From: JACCTI01 sp038237435
GTDB lineage: Bacteria > Verrucomicrobiota > Verrucomicrobiia > Chthoniobacterales > UBA10450
Assembly (NCBI GenBank): GCA_038237435.1
Contig: JBBRYT010000010.1
Coordinates: 68,851 to 132,850 of the forward strand
Length of the DNA stretch: 64,000 nt
Reading direction: 5' to 3'
How positions within the stretch are numbered: the first letter of the stretch is position 1; each line of letters starts with the position of its first letter. The notes beneath the pieces were generated by a model. That model saw only the letters and a program-made list of their open reading frames with translations. It made no database searches and was not told where the DNA came from. Made by a program: the position numbers and the translations under genes. Positions 44,250-52,227 of this stretch are shown one piece after another.

Positions 44250-45281
44250 ATGACGCCGCTACTTACGGTAAATCTGCTGCGCGTTTTATTCGTCACATTT
44301 TGCGCGACTATCGGCGGGATGGTGGGGATGGAAGTGCAGCAGCGCGCCACCACCGGGATCATCGTCGGAATCATTTTCGGATTGCTGATCGTTCTGGCGG
44401 ATCGGTTACTAAAGGGTCTTTCGCTGCGCGCCTTTTCCTCGGCGACCTTTGGCCTCCTGCTCGGAATGTTTTTCGCCAACCTCCTCATGGCTTCCGATAT
44501 TTTGCGTTATCAATCCGACATCACGCAATGGGCGGCGCGCCTCATCGTTTATTGCACATTCGGTTATCTGGGCATGATGCTGGCCATGCGCAGCAACCGC
44601 GACGAGTTCTCGCTCATTATTCCGTATGTCCGATTCGCCCGCGAGACGACCCAGCATGAACCGCTGGTTGTCGACACCAACATCATCATCGATGGCCGCA
44701 TCGGTGAACTCTGTGCCACCGGCTTCTTGAGTCAGCTTCTGATCGTGCCGCGTTTTGTCCTGGGCGAGTTGCAATTGCTGGCGGACGCGCGTGATCCGGC
44801 GAAGCGAGAGCGCGGCCGCCGCGGCTTGGAAATTCTGCGCGAATTGCAACAATCCCGAGACATCGAGCTAAGAGTACACGAGACGGATGGGGACGCCGAT
44901 CTGACAACGGACGCGCGGCTGGTCCGGATCGCGAAAGTCCTGGGTGCACGCTTGCTCACGAACGACGCGGCGCTTTGCCAGGTGGCGCATTTGCAGCAAG
45001 TGTCGACCTTAAATCTCAATCAGCTGACGCGCGCTCTGCGGCCCAGCGTAGTGGCGGGTGACGAAATCGAATTGAACTTAACGAAGGAAGGCCGCGAAGC
45101 GCACCAGGCGGTCGGCTACTTGCCTGACGGGACAATGATTGTGGTCAATCACGCCCGCGCGCGCCTCGGCGAAGTCGCGCGCGTGATTATTTCCAGTGCG
45201 CTGCAAACGGCCGCCGGCCGCTTGATTTTCGCCGAGTTGAAAAGTAACTCGGCCGCGAGACCGACGGCGCGCAGTGCCTAA
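44250..45281 (+). CDS. PIN/TRAM-domain membrane protein (YacL-like)
   Basis: 343 residues. Four hydrophobic helices (~ 8-110), then a PIN nuclease-like domain from LVVDTNIIIDGRIGELCATG with the acidic residues in DTN, E of VLGELQLLAD, and TNDAALCQVAH, then a TRAM-like beta domain (EIELNLTKEGREAHQAVGYL and MIVVNHARARLGE). This is the Bacillus YacL family layout. Possible RNA-acting role; substrate unknown. It starts 2 bp after the MCE gene, and its stop TAA is within an exact dispersed-motif copy at 45276. Confidence 0.88.
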   Translation: MTPLLTVNLLRVLFVTFCATIGGMVGMEVQQRATTGIIVGIIFGLLIVLADRLLKGLSLRAFSSATFGLLLGMFFANLLMASDILRYQSDITQWAARLIVYCTFGYLGMMLAMRSNRDEFSLIIPYVRFARETTQHEPLVVDTNIIIDGRIGELCATGFLSQLLIVPRFVLGELQLLADARDPAKRERGRRGLEILRELQQSRDIELRVHETDGDADLTTDARLVRIAKVLGARLLTNDAALCQVAHLQQVSTLNLNQLTRALRPSVVAGDEIELNLTKEGREAHQAVGYLPDGTMIVVNHARARLGEVARVIISSALQTAAGRLIFAELKSNSAARPTARSA

Positions 45282-45294
45282 CGAGTAGTAGATT

Positions 45295-45972
45295 ATGTCG
45301 ATCTTTGTTCGCTGCGTTTTTTTCTTTGTTTTCGTTCTGACGAGCGTCAGGGCCGATCCCGACCAACCACAGACGATGAAGAAGATGATCACGCGCTTGA
45401 GTGGCGAGACGGTCAAGAACGACGCCGCGGCGGCGCGACCAAGGACGCTTTATCGGGCGGGAAAAAAATATCTTCGGCTCGAGGAGGAAGCCGATCCTAA
45501 CCTTGGCTGGCATCGTCTGATCGTGATGAACGAACCGGAAAGTTGGCTGATTAACTTGGAAGATCAGACCGGGCGTCATTACTTGGACAACGGGCCCGAA
45601 TTTTACACGAAAGCACCGATTTTTTGGCGAGCGGATGGAAAACCGGAGAGCGATTTCGAAGGACTGGAGATCGGGGAAGAGAAAGAATTTTTTGGCAGCG
45701 GCCGGGCGCGGAGTTTAGGAACGCGCACAGTTGAAGGTAACAAATGCAAGACGCTTTCGATCGTTAAGGGTCATAGCGAAGTGATTTTGTATCTCGATGA
45801 AAAGACCGAGAAGCCCTACCAGATCGATTTGCTCAAGGACGGGAGGTTGGTTGAATCGATGCGTTACTTGGCCTACGAAGCCGAACTGCCTTTCGACGGT
45901 TCACTTTTCGAACCGCCGAAGTCCGTTATGATGATGCCGGGCAACGCCGAGTTAGATGCCGTTCCGAAATAA
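45295..45972 (+). CDS. Exported protein, possibly LolA-like
   Basis: 225 residues with a signal peptide (MSIFVRCVFFFVFVLTSVRA). The mature part reads as alternating beta strands with EKPYQIDLLKDGRLVESMRY, compatible with the LolA/LppX-type half barrel that binds lipids, but I cannot name the family. Position after the MCE lipid-transport genes (13 bp after the PIN/TRAM gene) makes a lipid-binding role attractive; that is inference. The last 21 bp overlap the 3' end of the small minus-strand gene. Confidence 0.6.
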   Translation: MSIFVRCVFFFVFVLTSVRADPDQPQTMKKMITRLSGETVKNDAAAARPRTLYRAGKKYLRLEEEADPNLGWHRLIVMNEPESWLINLEDQTGRHYLDNGPEFYTKAPIFWRADGKPESDFEGLEIGEEKEFFGSGRARSLGTRTVEGNKCKTLSIVKGHSEVILYLDEKTEKPYQIDLLKDGRLVESMRYLAYEAELPFDGSLFEPPKSVMMMPGNAELDAVPK

Positions 45973-46227
45973 TTTTCCGATTTCTGTTTTGTATTCTGGG
46001 AAGTAACGACTGATCACAGGTAAATCGAAGGACGAGAGAATCGAAGTGTTGGGTTCCCGTTCGAGAAGAAAACGGAAGCTTGCTTCGAGAAGTTGTTTCG
46101 CGTCGGCTTGGCCCGCAGCGAACTGCTGCAAGTCCGCGCGAGTGAGATACACACGATGCTCAGTAGTCGTTTTTGATGCAACTGTGACCAACCACTCCTC
46201 GTCTGAAAGCTGCTTAACCTCGATCAT
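45952..46227 (-). CDS. Conserved small protein, 91 residues
   Basis: The open frame on the minus strand extends to 46620, but only the last 91 codons from ATG 46227 look coding: IEVKQLSDEEWLVTVAS, TTEHRVYLTRADLQQ and the motif LEREPNTSILSSFDLP followed by VISRYFPEYKTEI. That end is what I recall from small conserved proteins found in several phyla, of unknown function. It converges on the exported gene (21-bp overlap) and starts 15 bp from the divergent thrA-like gene, so its promoter must overlap the other gene's 5' region. Confidence 0.75.
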   Translation of the reverse strand: MIEVKQLSDEEWLVTVASKTTTEHRVYLTRADLQQFAAGQADAKQLLEASFRFLLEREPNTSILSSFDLPVISRYFPEYKTEIGKLFRNGI

Positions 46228-46242
46228 GTTTCCGAAGGTAAT

Positions 46243-48705
46243 ATGAATCGATCGTGGGTCGTCCATAAATTCGGCGGGACCAGTCTGGCGGACGCGGAGC
46301 GTTATCAGCATGTCGTCAATGTTCTGCGAGCGGAACCGGGCGCGCGCAAAGCCATCGTCGTTTCTGCGATGAGCAAGGTGACGGATGCGCTCCTCGCCAT
46401 TGTCGAACTGGCGAAGGTGCAGCGCGATGAATATCTCGGTCGACTCGAAGATCTCAGAACGCGACATCTGCAAACGGTCGACGCACTTTTGCCGGCCGCT
46501 GCGCGCGAGTCGATGGCTGCAGTTGTCCAATCCGATTTCAAAGACATCAAGGAAATCCTGCGCGGTGTTTATCTCAGCCGCGGATGTTCGGATGGAACGA
46601 TGGAGTTTGTCGCCGGCCACGGAGAACTTTGGTCGGCGCAGTTGCTTAATGCATATCTGAATTCGGAAGGACTCGTCTCCACCTATTTGGATGCGCGAAA
46701 AGTTCTGACGGTTGAACCGGGCGACAACGGAATCAGTGTCGATTGGAAACGATCGCAGTTACAAACAACCGTCTGGCTCGATGGCCTAACGAGTGATTGG
46801 ATTGTCATCACCGGCTTCGTCGCCTCGACCCCCGACGATATGCCGACCACACTGAAGCGGAACGGCAGCGATTTTTCCGCCTCGATCTTTGGTCGATTAC
46901 TCGCGGCGGATTCGATCACGATTTGGACAGATGTGAACGGCGTGCTCAGTGCCGATCCGCGTCTCGTGCCGGACGCTGTCGTCCTCGATGAAGTCTCCTA
47001 TCAGGAAGCGACCGAGCTGGCTTACTTCGGCGCGAAGGTCGTGCATCCCAACACGATGGCGCCGGCGATCGAGGCTAAAATCCCCATTTGGATTCGCAAC
47101 ACCTTCAAGCCGGAAAATCCGGGGACAAAGATTCACGAACGCGCCACATCCGATCATGCAGTCAGAGGTTTCGCCATCGTTGATGGAGTGTCGCTGATTA
47201 ACATTGAAGGCACAGGCATGATCGGTGTGCCCGGTGTGGCTAATCAACTTTTCGGCGCGCTGCGCGAAGTTGGCGTCTCGGTCGTGATGATTTCGCAGGC
47301 CAGCTCGGAGCATTCGATCTGTTTCGCCATTCCGGAAGCGCAAACCAAGCTCGCGCAAACCACATTGCAGCGCTCGTTTTTCGCCGCGCTGCATCACAAC
47401 CAGATTCAAACCATCGAGGTCACGCCGAATTGCAGCATCCTCGCCGCCGTCGGCGACAACATGGTGCATCATCCCGGTGTCGCCGGAAAATTTTTCACCG
47501 CGCTCGGCAAGGCGGGCATCAACATTCGCGCCATCGCGCAAGGATCATCCGAGCGAAATATTTCCGCGGTCATCGATCGCGCCGTTTCGCAACGTGCGCT
47601 GCGCGCCGTGCACTCGGCTTTTTATCTTTCGAACCAAACCATCTCCATCGGCGTTATCGGCGCAGGTCTGATTGGTGGAACATTTCTCGATCAACTGAGC
47701 GAGCGGATGGAAGCGTTGAATCGCGAATTCAAAATCGACCTGCGCGTGCGTGGGATGATGAATTCGAAACGAATGTTCCTGAGCGAAGGCCGCTCGTTAG
47801 GCAACTGGCGCGACTCGTTAGGCAAGACGGAGACGTCGAGCAATCTGGAGGAGTTCGTCGATCACGTGCAGGTCGAACATCTGCCGCACGCGGCGATCAT
47901 CGATTGTACTTCGAGCGCGGAATTGCCGCAGCAGTACCAACGCTGGCTCGAACGCGGCATTCACATCATCACGCCAAATAAAAAGGGAAACACCGGCACG
48001 ATGGATTTTTATCGCGCGCTGCAAACGACGGCGCAAGCGCGTAACCGGCATTATCTTTACGAAACGACCGTTGGCGCGGGCCTGCCGATCATCAACACGC
48101 TGCGCGAACTCGTGCACACCGGTGACGAAGTGCGAAAAATCGAAGGCATTTTGTCAGGAACGCTCTCATATCTGTTCAACACCTTCGATGGCACCACGCC
48201 CTTCTCCGCCATCGTGCAGGACGCGCGGCGGAAAGGTTATACCGAACCCGATCCGCGCGACGATTTGTCGGGCACGGATGTCGGACGCAAGCTCGTCATT
48301 CTCGCGCGCGAGATGGGACTGACGCTCGAGCTCGATGAAGTGGAGATCGAAAGCCTGGTGCCGGAATCCTTGCGCGCCGGATCGGTGGACGATTTTCTGG
48401 CGCGTTTGCCGGAACACGACGCACGCATGACGAAAATTTTTCAGCAGGCGAATTCGCGCGGCGAAGTTTTGCGCTACGTCGGCGTGATCGATCCCAGCAA
48501 TGGTTGTTCAGTCGGATTGAAGAGCTATCCGCGCGCGCACGCCTTCGCCGGCACAAGCGGGAGCGACAACATCGTTGCTTTCACGACCAAGCGTTATCAC
48601 ACCCAATCCCTCATCGTGCAGGGTCCTGGCGCGGGACCGGAAGTCACGGCCGGCGGCGTCTTCGCCGATCTCTTGCGGCTCGCTTCCTACCTCGGAGGAA
48701 GCTAA
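46243..48705 (+). CDS. thrA: Bifunctional aspartokinase/homoserine dehydrogenase
   Basis: 820 residues. The aspartate kinase half (~1-300; VHKFGGTSLADAERYQHVVN, GRLLAADSITIWTDVNGVL), ACT regulatory domains (~315-455; GVPGVANQLFGALREVGVSV), and the homoserine dehydrogenase half (~470-820; SIGVIGAGLIGGTFLDQL, IEGILSGTLSYLFNTFD, PDPRDDLSGTDVGRKLVILA). It supplies aspartyl phosphate and homoserine for Lys, Thr and Met. The ACT domains suggest feedback by Thr. Two exact dispersed-motif copies occur at 47793 and 47814, 11 bp apart. Its end overlaps trpS by 4 bp. Confidence 0.96.
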   Translation: MNRSWVVHKFGGTSLADAERYQHVVNVLRAEPGARKAIVVSAMSKVTDALLAIVELAKVQRDEYLGRLEDLRTRHLQTVDALLPAAARESMAAVVQSDFKDIKEILRGVYLSRGCSDGTMEFVAGHGELWSAQLLNAYLNSEGLVSTYLDARKVLTVEPGDNGISVDWKRSQLQTTVWLDGLTSDWIVITGFVASTPDDMPTTLKRNGSDFSASIFGRLLAADSITIWTDVNGVLSADPRLVPDAVVLDEVSYQEATELAYFGAKVVHPNTMAPAIEAKIPIWIRNTFKPENPGTKIHERATSDHAVRGFAIVDGVSLINIEGTGMIGVPGVANQLFGALREVGVSVVMISQASSEHSICFAIPEAQTKLAQTTLQRSFFAALHHNQIQTIEVTPNCSILAAVGDNMVHHPGVAGKFFTALGKAGINIRAIAQGSSERNISAVIDRAVSQRALRAVHSAFYLSNQTISIGVIGAGLIGGTFLDQLSERMEALNREFKIDLRVRGMMNSKRMFLSEGRSLGNWRDSLGKTETSSNLEEFVDHVQVEHLPHAAIIDCTSSAELPQQYQRWLERGIHIITPNKKGNTGTMDFYRALQTTAQARNRHYLYETTVGAGLPIINTLRELVHTGDEVRKIEGILSGTLSYLFNTFDGTTPFSAIVQDARRKGYTEPDPRDDLSGTDVGRKLVILAREMGLTLELDEVEIESLVPESLRAGSVDDFLARLPEHDARMTKIFQQANSRGEVLRYVGVIDPSNGCSVGLKSYPRAHAFAGTSGSDNIVAFTTKRYHTQSLIVQGPGAGPEVTAGGVFADLLRLASYLGGS
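47793..47823 (+). repeat. Dispersed 10-mer CTCGTTAGGC, representative copies
   Basis: Two exact copies 11 bp apart inside thrA. Exact copies I found elsewhere, as 5' positions on the + strand: CTCGTTAGGC at 2171, 3105, 9254, 10707, 19771, 26608, 28633, 33831, 39223, 39911, 43322, 51688, 52212, 57335; its complement GCCTAACGAG at 606, 4136, 8984, 24219, 30316, 42345, 45276, 46784, 55320. Counting the two here, 25 exact copies. Near-copies differ mainly at the first two or last two bases. Confidence 0.85.
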
Positions 48706-49667
48706 TTCTTCAGACCAACCGCGCGTCGCAGGCGCGTCATCACTTTATCCGCTTCGGCATTCGCGCGTGCCGCGCCGCGCTTTAACACCTCGTCGATGTA
48801 ATCCGGCTGCTTGAGAATTTCTTCGCGTCGCTTCCGCATCGGTTCAAAAAATTCCCATAGCCTAACGAATAGTTGTTTTTTGAAATCGCCGTAACCGGTC
48901 CCGCCTTTTTGAAACTGATCGCGCAGGGCGGCGGTTTCATCCTTGTTCGCGAATAAAGAATAGAGATGCACGATAGTTGAGCCTTCCGGATTCTTCGGCG
49001 ACTCGACCGGCGTGGAATCGGTCACGATGCTCATGACGCGTTTTCGAATCTCTTTTTCATCGCCAAAGATGTCGATGGTGTTGCCGTAGCTCTTGCTCAT
49101 TTTTTCGCCGTCGAGCCCAGGCACGACGGCGGTCGCTGGTTGAATACGCGGCTCGGGCAGCTTCAGAACTTCACCAAAGGTTTCATTAATGCGCGTCGCG
49201 ATATCGCGTGTGATTTCGATGTGCTGTTTCTGGTCCTTGCCGACCGGAACCGCGTCGCTGTCGTAAATCAGAATGTCGGCCGCCATCAACACTGGATAGG
49301 TGAAGAGTCCGGCGTTAGCCGACATGCCGCGCGCGATTTTGTCCTTATAAGAATGCGCGAGCTCCAAGCGCGACATCGGCGTGACCGTAGAAAGAATCCA
49401 GGCCAGCTCCGTCACCTGCGGCACGTCGGATTGCAGAAAAAGCGCCGTGCGATTCGCGTCCAGTCCGCAAGCGAGGAAATCGAGCGCCACCTGGCGGCTG
49501 TTTTCGCGCAGGATTTTCGGATCACGCAGACTCGTTAGGGCGTGATAATCGGCGATGAAATAAAATGCCTCGCCCTCGTCCTGCAGCGCGATGGCCGGCC
49601 GCATCATCCCGAAATAATTTCCGATGTGCAGGATGCCGCTTGGTTGAATGCCGGAAAGGATGCGCAT
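48702..49667 (-). CDS. trpS: Tryptophanyl-tRNA synthetase
   Basis: 321 residues, a class I synthetase charging tRNA-Trp. The HIGH-type motif is SGILHIGNYFGM, and the KMSKS loop is GEKMSKSYGNTIDIFGD (near residue 195). YFIADYHALTSLRDP and DAVPVGKDQKQHIEITRDIA are characteristic. Typical length for bacterial TrpS. Its stop lies 4 bp within the end of the aspartokinase gene, so the two genes converge. Confidence 0.96.
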   Translation of the reverse strand: MRILSGIQPSGILHIGNYFGMMRPAIALQDEGEAFYFIADYHALTSLRDPKILRENSRQVALDFLACGLDANRTALFLQSDVPQVTELAWILSTVTPMSRLELAHSYKDKIARGMSANAGLFTYPVLMAADILIYDSDAVPVGKDQKQHIEITRDIATRINETFGEVLKLPEPRIQPATAVVPGLDGEKMSKSYGNTIDIFGDEKEIRKRVMSIVTDSTPVESPKNPEGSTIVHLYSLFANKDETAALRDQFQKGGTGYGDFKKQLFVRLWEFFEPMRKRREEILKQPDYIDEVLKRGAARANAEADKVMTRLRRAVGLKN

Positions 49668-49688
49668 GCGTGTTGGTCGGACCGAGGC

Positions 49689-50522
49689 TCAGGATTTCCG
49701 ACGCGCTAAGATTTTTCGCGTGAGTTCGACTCCAGATCGCGCCACTTCGGAATATTGTCTTTGAAACTTCGCGAGCGCGTCAAATTGCTCAGGGCTTAGT
49801 ACCCCTTTTGCGCGCGCCAGGACGCGCCGATCCAGATCGGCTTGCATATCGAAATACCGCGCGGCGTTATCGCCTTCGACCGCGACCTGCGCGCTCTCGC
49901 GAGACCTCCCCACCCGGCGAGGATCGAAAGCTACCGGCGGCGTTTTCTGTCGTTCATCGAAAAGCACCTGAAGAAGGAAGCGAATTTGTTCCTCATTCAA
50001 AGGCTCGCTGTTCATCGCCAACTCCCGACGAATCTCCGCCAAGGCAACTCGCTCACTGATCGTTTTCTCGTATTCCTGAAGCTGCGCGTAGCTCGTTTCT
50101 GAGAGAAGCAGTTTCAAGCGTTGCGCGATCTCGGTCCACGCGATCGGAGACAGCTTCGCAATGCTCTCGGCGGACTCAGCGTCGGGATCGCCCGCCGAAA
50201 AACTGGTCAAGTCTTGAAAATCGATCATCTCGCGGTCCGTGAGCAGCTCGATGAAATCTTCGGCTTGAGCCGTTGGCAGCTGCGCCGATTTGGCAAAATC
50301 GGCGTAGGTTTGTTTGACCTTAGCTTTCAAAATTTGCCGTTGTCGTTCCGCCGTGAGTGGATCATCCATCGCGCGGCGCAGCAGTTCGCTGATGGACTCC
50401 AGTCCCAGGGTGGAAGACGATTCCCTGGCGGCGGAAGATGCGGGCGGCTCTTCTTGGGCGCGCGCGTTAGGAATTAATGCGAGGACTGTCGCGAAGGCAA
50501 TGATCAGGAATTTGCCATTCAT
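49689..50522 (-). CDS. Exported helical protein of unknown function
   Basis: 277 residues from ATG 50522, which opens a signal peptide (MNGKFLIIAFATVLALIPNA); the open frame runs 35 codons further upstream without that feature. The mature protein is rich in charged helices (LRRAMDDPLTAERQRQILKA, AQRLKLLLSETSYAQLQEYE), ending in ARAKGVLSPEQFDALAKFQR, which resembles the LTxxQ/Spy-like Heavy-metal sensor or chaperone helices only loosely. I do not recognise the family. Downstream is trpS on the same strand, 21 bp away. Confidence 0.6.
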   Translation of the reverse strand: MNGKFLIIAFATVLALIPNARAQEEPPASSAARESSSTLGLESISELLRRAMDDPLTAERQRQILKAKVKQTYADFAKSAQLPTAQAEDFIELLTDREMIDFQDLTSFSAGDPDAESAESIAKLSPIAWTEIAQRLKLLLSETSYAQLQEYEKTISERVALAEIRRELAMNSEPLNEEQIRFLLQVLFDERQKTPPVAFDPRRVGRSRESAQVAVEGDNAARYFDMQADLDRRVLARAKGVLSPEQFDALAKFQRQYSEVARSGVELTRKILARRKS

Positions 50523-50658
50523 GCGACGAAGCATGCGGGAAAGTTTGGAATCGAGCAAATAGCCCGCAAACATCATCGCCTTCTGCGCGACGCAGTGCGG
50601 GTCGATCGAGGCATTTCCGCTCGCCAATCGGCGCGGGACAAATTAAGTAGAACCCCTC

Positions 50659-51651
50659 ATGGCCGCCTCCGCTCCGAAACCGATTTCTGTCGTCACCGGC
50701 GGTGCGGGTTTCCTCGGCTCGCATCTAACGGACCGATTGCTCAAGGAGGGTCACAAGGTCATCGCGATCGATAATTTGGTGACCGGTAATCTCGCCAACA
50801 TCGAGCATCTCGCCGGCAACGAAGATTACCGCTTCGTGAAACATAATGTTTCCAACTTCATTTTTCTGCCGGAGGAAAAACTCGATTTCGTTTTTCATTT
50901 CGCTTCGCCGGCGTCGCCGATCGATTACCTTGAGCTGCCAATCCCGACACTAAAAGTCGGCGCGCTCGGGACGCATAACACGCTCGGCTTAGCAAAGGCG
51001 AAAGGCGCGGCGTTTTTGCTTGCGTCGACGAGCGAATGTTATGGCGATCCGCTCGTCCATCCGCAGAAGGAAGATTATTGGGGCAACGTCAATCCAATCG
51101 GTCCGCGCGGAGTTTACGATGAAGCGAAGCGTTTCGCGGAGGCCATGACAATGGCGTACCACCGTTATCATGGGATGGACACGAAGATCGTGCGCATCTT
51201 TAACACTTATGGGCCGCGCATGCGTTTGCGCGACGGACGGGTGGTGCCGGCGTTTATTGGCGAAGCGCTCAGCGGTCAGCCACTCACCGTTTTTGGCGAT
51301 GGTTCGCAGACGCGCTCGTTTTGTTACGTGTCGGATTTGATCGACGGCATCTTCAAACTTTCGCAGAGTGATTTCCACGAGCCCGTGAACATTGGAAACC
51401 CGCGCGAGATGACGATCAAACAATTCGCGGAAGAGATCATCCGCATCACGGGCGCCAAGACGGGCATCGCCTACAAGCCGCTGCCGGTGGACGATCCGAA
51501 AGTGCGGCAGCCGGACATTGGGCGCGCAAAAAAAATTCTCGGTTGGGAGCCGCAGGTCGCTTTTGAAGAGGGAATCCGCGAGACGATCGAGTATTTTCGC
51601 GGATGTCTCGAGCGCGGTCAGCTCGGGGAGCGAACAAAAACCAGCGCGTGA
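50659..51651 (+). CDS. uxs: UDP-glucuronate decarboxylase (UDP-xylose synthase)
   Basis: 330 residues, extended SDR enzyme. NAD-binding GGAGFLGSHLTDRLLKEGHK, HFASPASPIDY (typical of UXS), STSECYGDPLVHPQKEDYWG, catalytic Tyr/Lys in RGVYDEAKRFAEAM, and RIFNTYGPRMRLRDGRVVP. It turns UDP-glucuronate into UDP-xylose for surface glycans. Start ATG 50659. Five bases separate it from the first gene of the pilus-like cluster, so it may be co-transcribed. A second sugar epimerase lies at the left edge. Confidence 0.92.
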   Translation: MAASAPKPISVVTGGAGFLGSHLTDRLLKEGHKVIAIDNLVTGNLANIEHLAGNEDYRFVKHNVSNFIFLPEEKLDFVFHFASPASPIDYLELPIPTLKVGALGTHNTLGLAKAKGAAFLLASTSECYGDPLVHPQKEDYWGNVNPIGPRGVYDEAKRFAEAMTMAYHRYHGMDTKIVRIFNTYGPRMRLRDGRVVPAFIGEALSGQPLTVFGDGSQTRSFCYVSDLIDGIFKLSQSDFHEPVNIGNPREMTIKQFAEEIIRITGAKTGIAYKPLPVDDPKVRQPDIGRAKKILGWEPQVAFEEGIRETIEYFRGCLERGQLGERTKTSA

Positions 51652-51655
51652 TCTT

Positions 51656-52219
51656 ATGAAAACAAAGCTTCTTCTCTCGATCTTGCTCTCGTTAGGCGGA
51701 ATGGCCGCGGCGCGGGCCGATGCGAATTTTCAGATCACGAAGATCAATCGCAATTTTATCACCACGCCGCAGTACACTTATACCGGCGCGGAACAGTTCA
51801 CGGCGGACCAGCGCAATCGTTGGCTGGAGGTGGAAGTCGAGTTTACCTCGGTCCCGGAGTTTTCCGACGAGCTGACCTTCAAATATTACATCCTGGTGAA
51901 TGGGAAAATGCTCACCGGCGAAGTGACGCATACGAACGTCGCGGCCGGGCGTGACAATCGCTCGGTTATGTATGTCTCGCCGAAAACACTCGCGCGTCTC
52001 ATGGGCAACAAGCCGGTCACGCCAAACGTGGTGCAAAACATTGCCGTGCAGATCGTGCAGCAAGGAGCGCTCAAGAGTGAACTTAGCCTGACGAATGCAG
52101 CGCCGAACTGGTTCGCTTCCATTCCGCAGGTGAACGGTCTGGTTTTGAACAAGAACGAAACGCCCTTCGCGCCGTTGTATTGGGATCGTTACGAGCAGAT
52201 CAAAGCGACTACTCGTTAG
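51656..52219 (+). CDS. Exported protein resembling Akkermansia Amuc_1102
   Basis: 187 residues from ATG 51656: a signal peptide (KLLLSILLSLGGMAAARA) followed by a beta-rich domain (FQITKINRNFITTPQYTYTG, RWLEVEVEFTSVPEFSDELT) and a C-terminus ATTR. The next four genes match the order of the Akkermansia Amuc_1101-1098 locus, and this first exported protein fits the role of Amuc_1102, which has an Ig-like fold. The assignment rests on order and recall, not on an alignment. The stop is within CTCGTTAGGC at 52212, as at the end of mlaF. Confidence 0.65.
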   Translation: MKTKLLLSILLSLGGMAAARADANFQITKINRNFITTPQYTYTGAEQFTADQRNRWLEVEVEFTSVPEFSDELTFKYYILVNGKMLTGEVTHTNVAAGRDNRSVMYVSPKTLARLMGNKPVTPNVVQNIAVQIVQQGALKSELSLTNAAPNWFASIPQVNGLVLNKNETPFAPLYWDRYEQIKATTR

Positions 52220-52227
52220 GCAAGATC

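Noticed and set aside
46228..46620. Minus-strand extension of the 91-residue gene
   Set aside because: It lies opposite the aspartokinase N-terminus and shows no conserved sequence; only the part from ATG 46227 looks coding.
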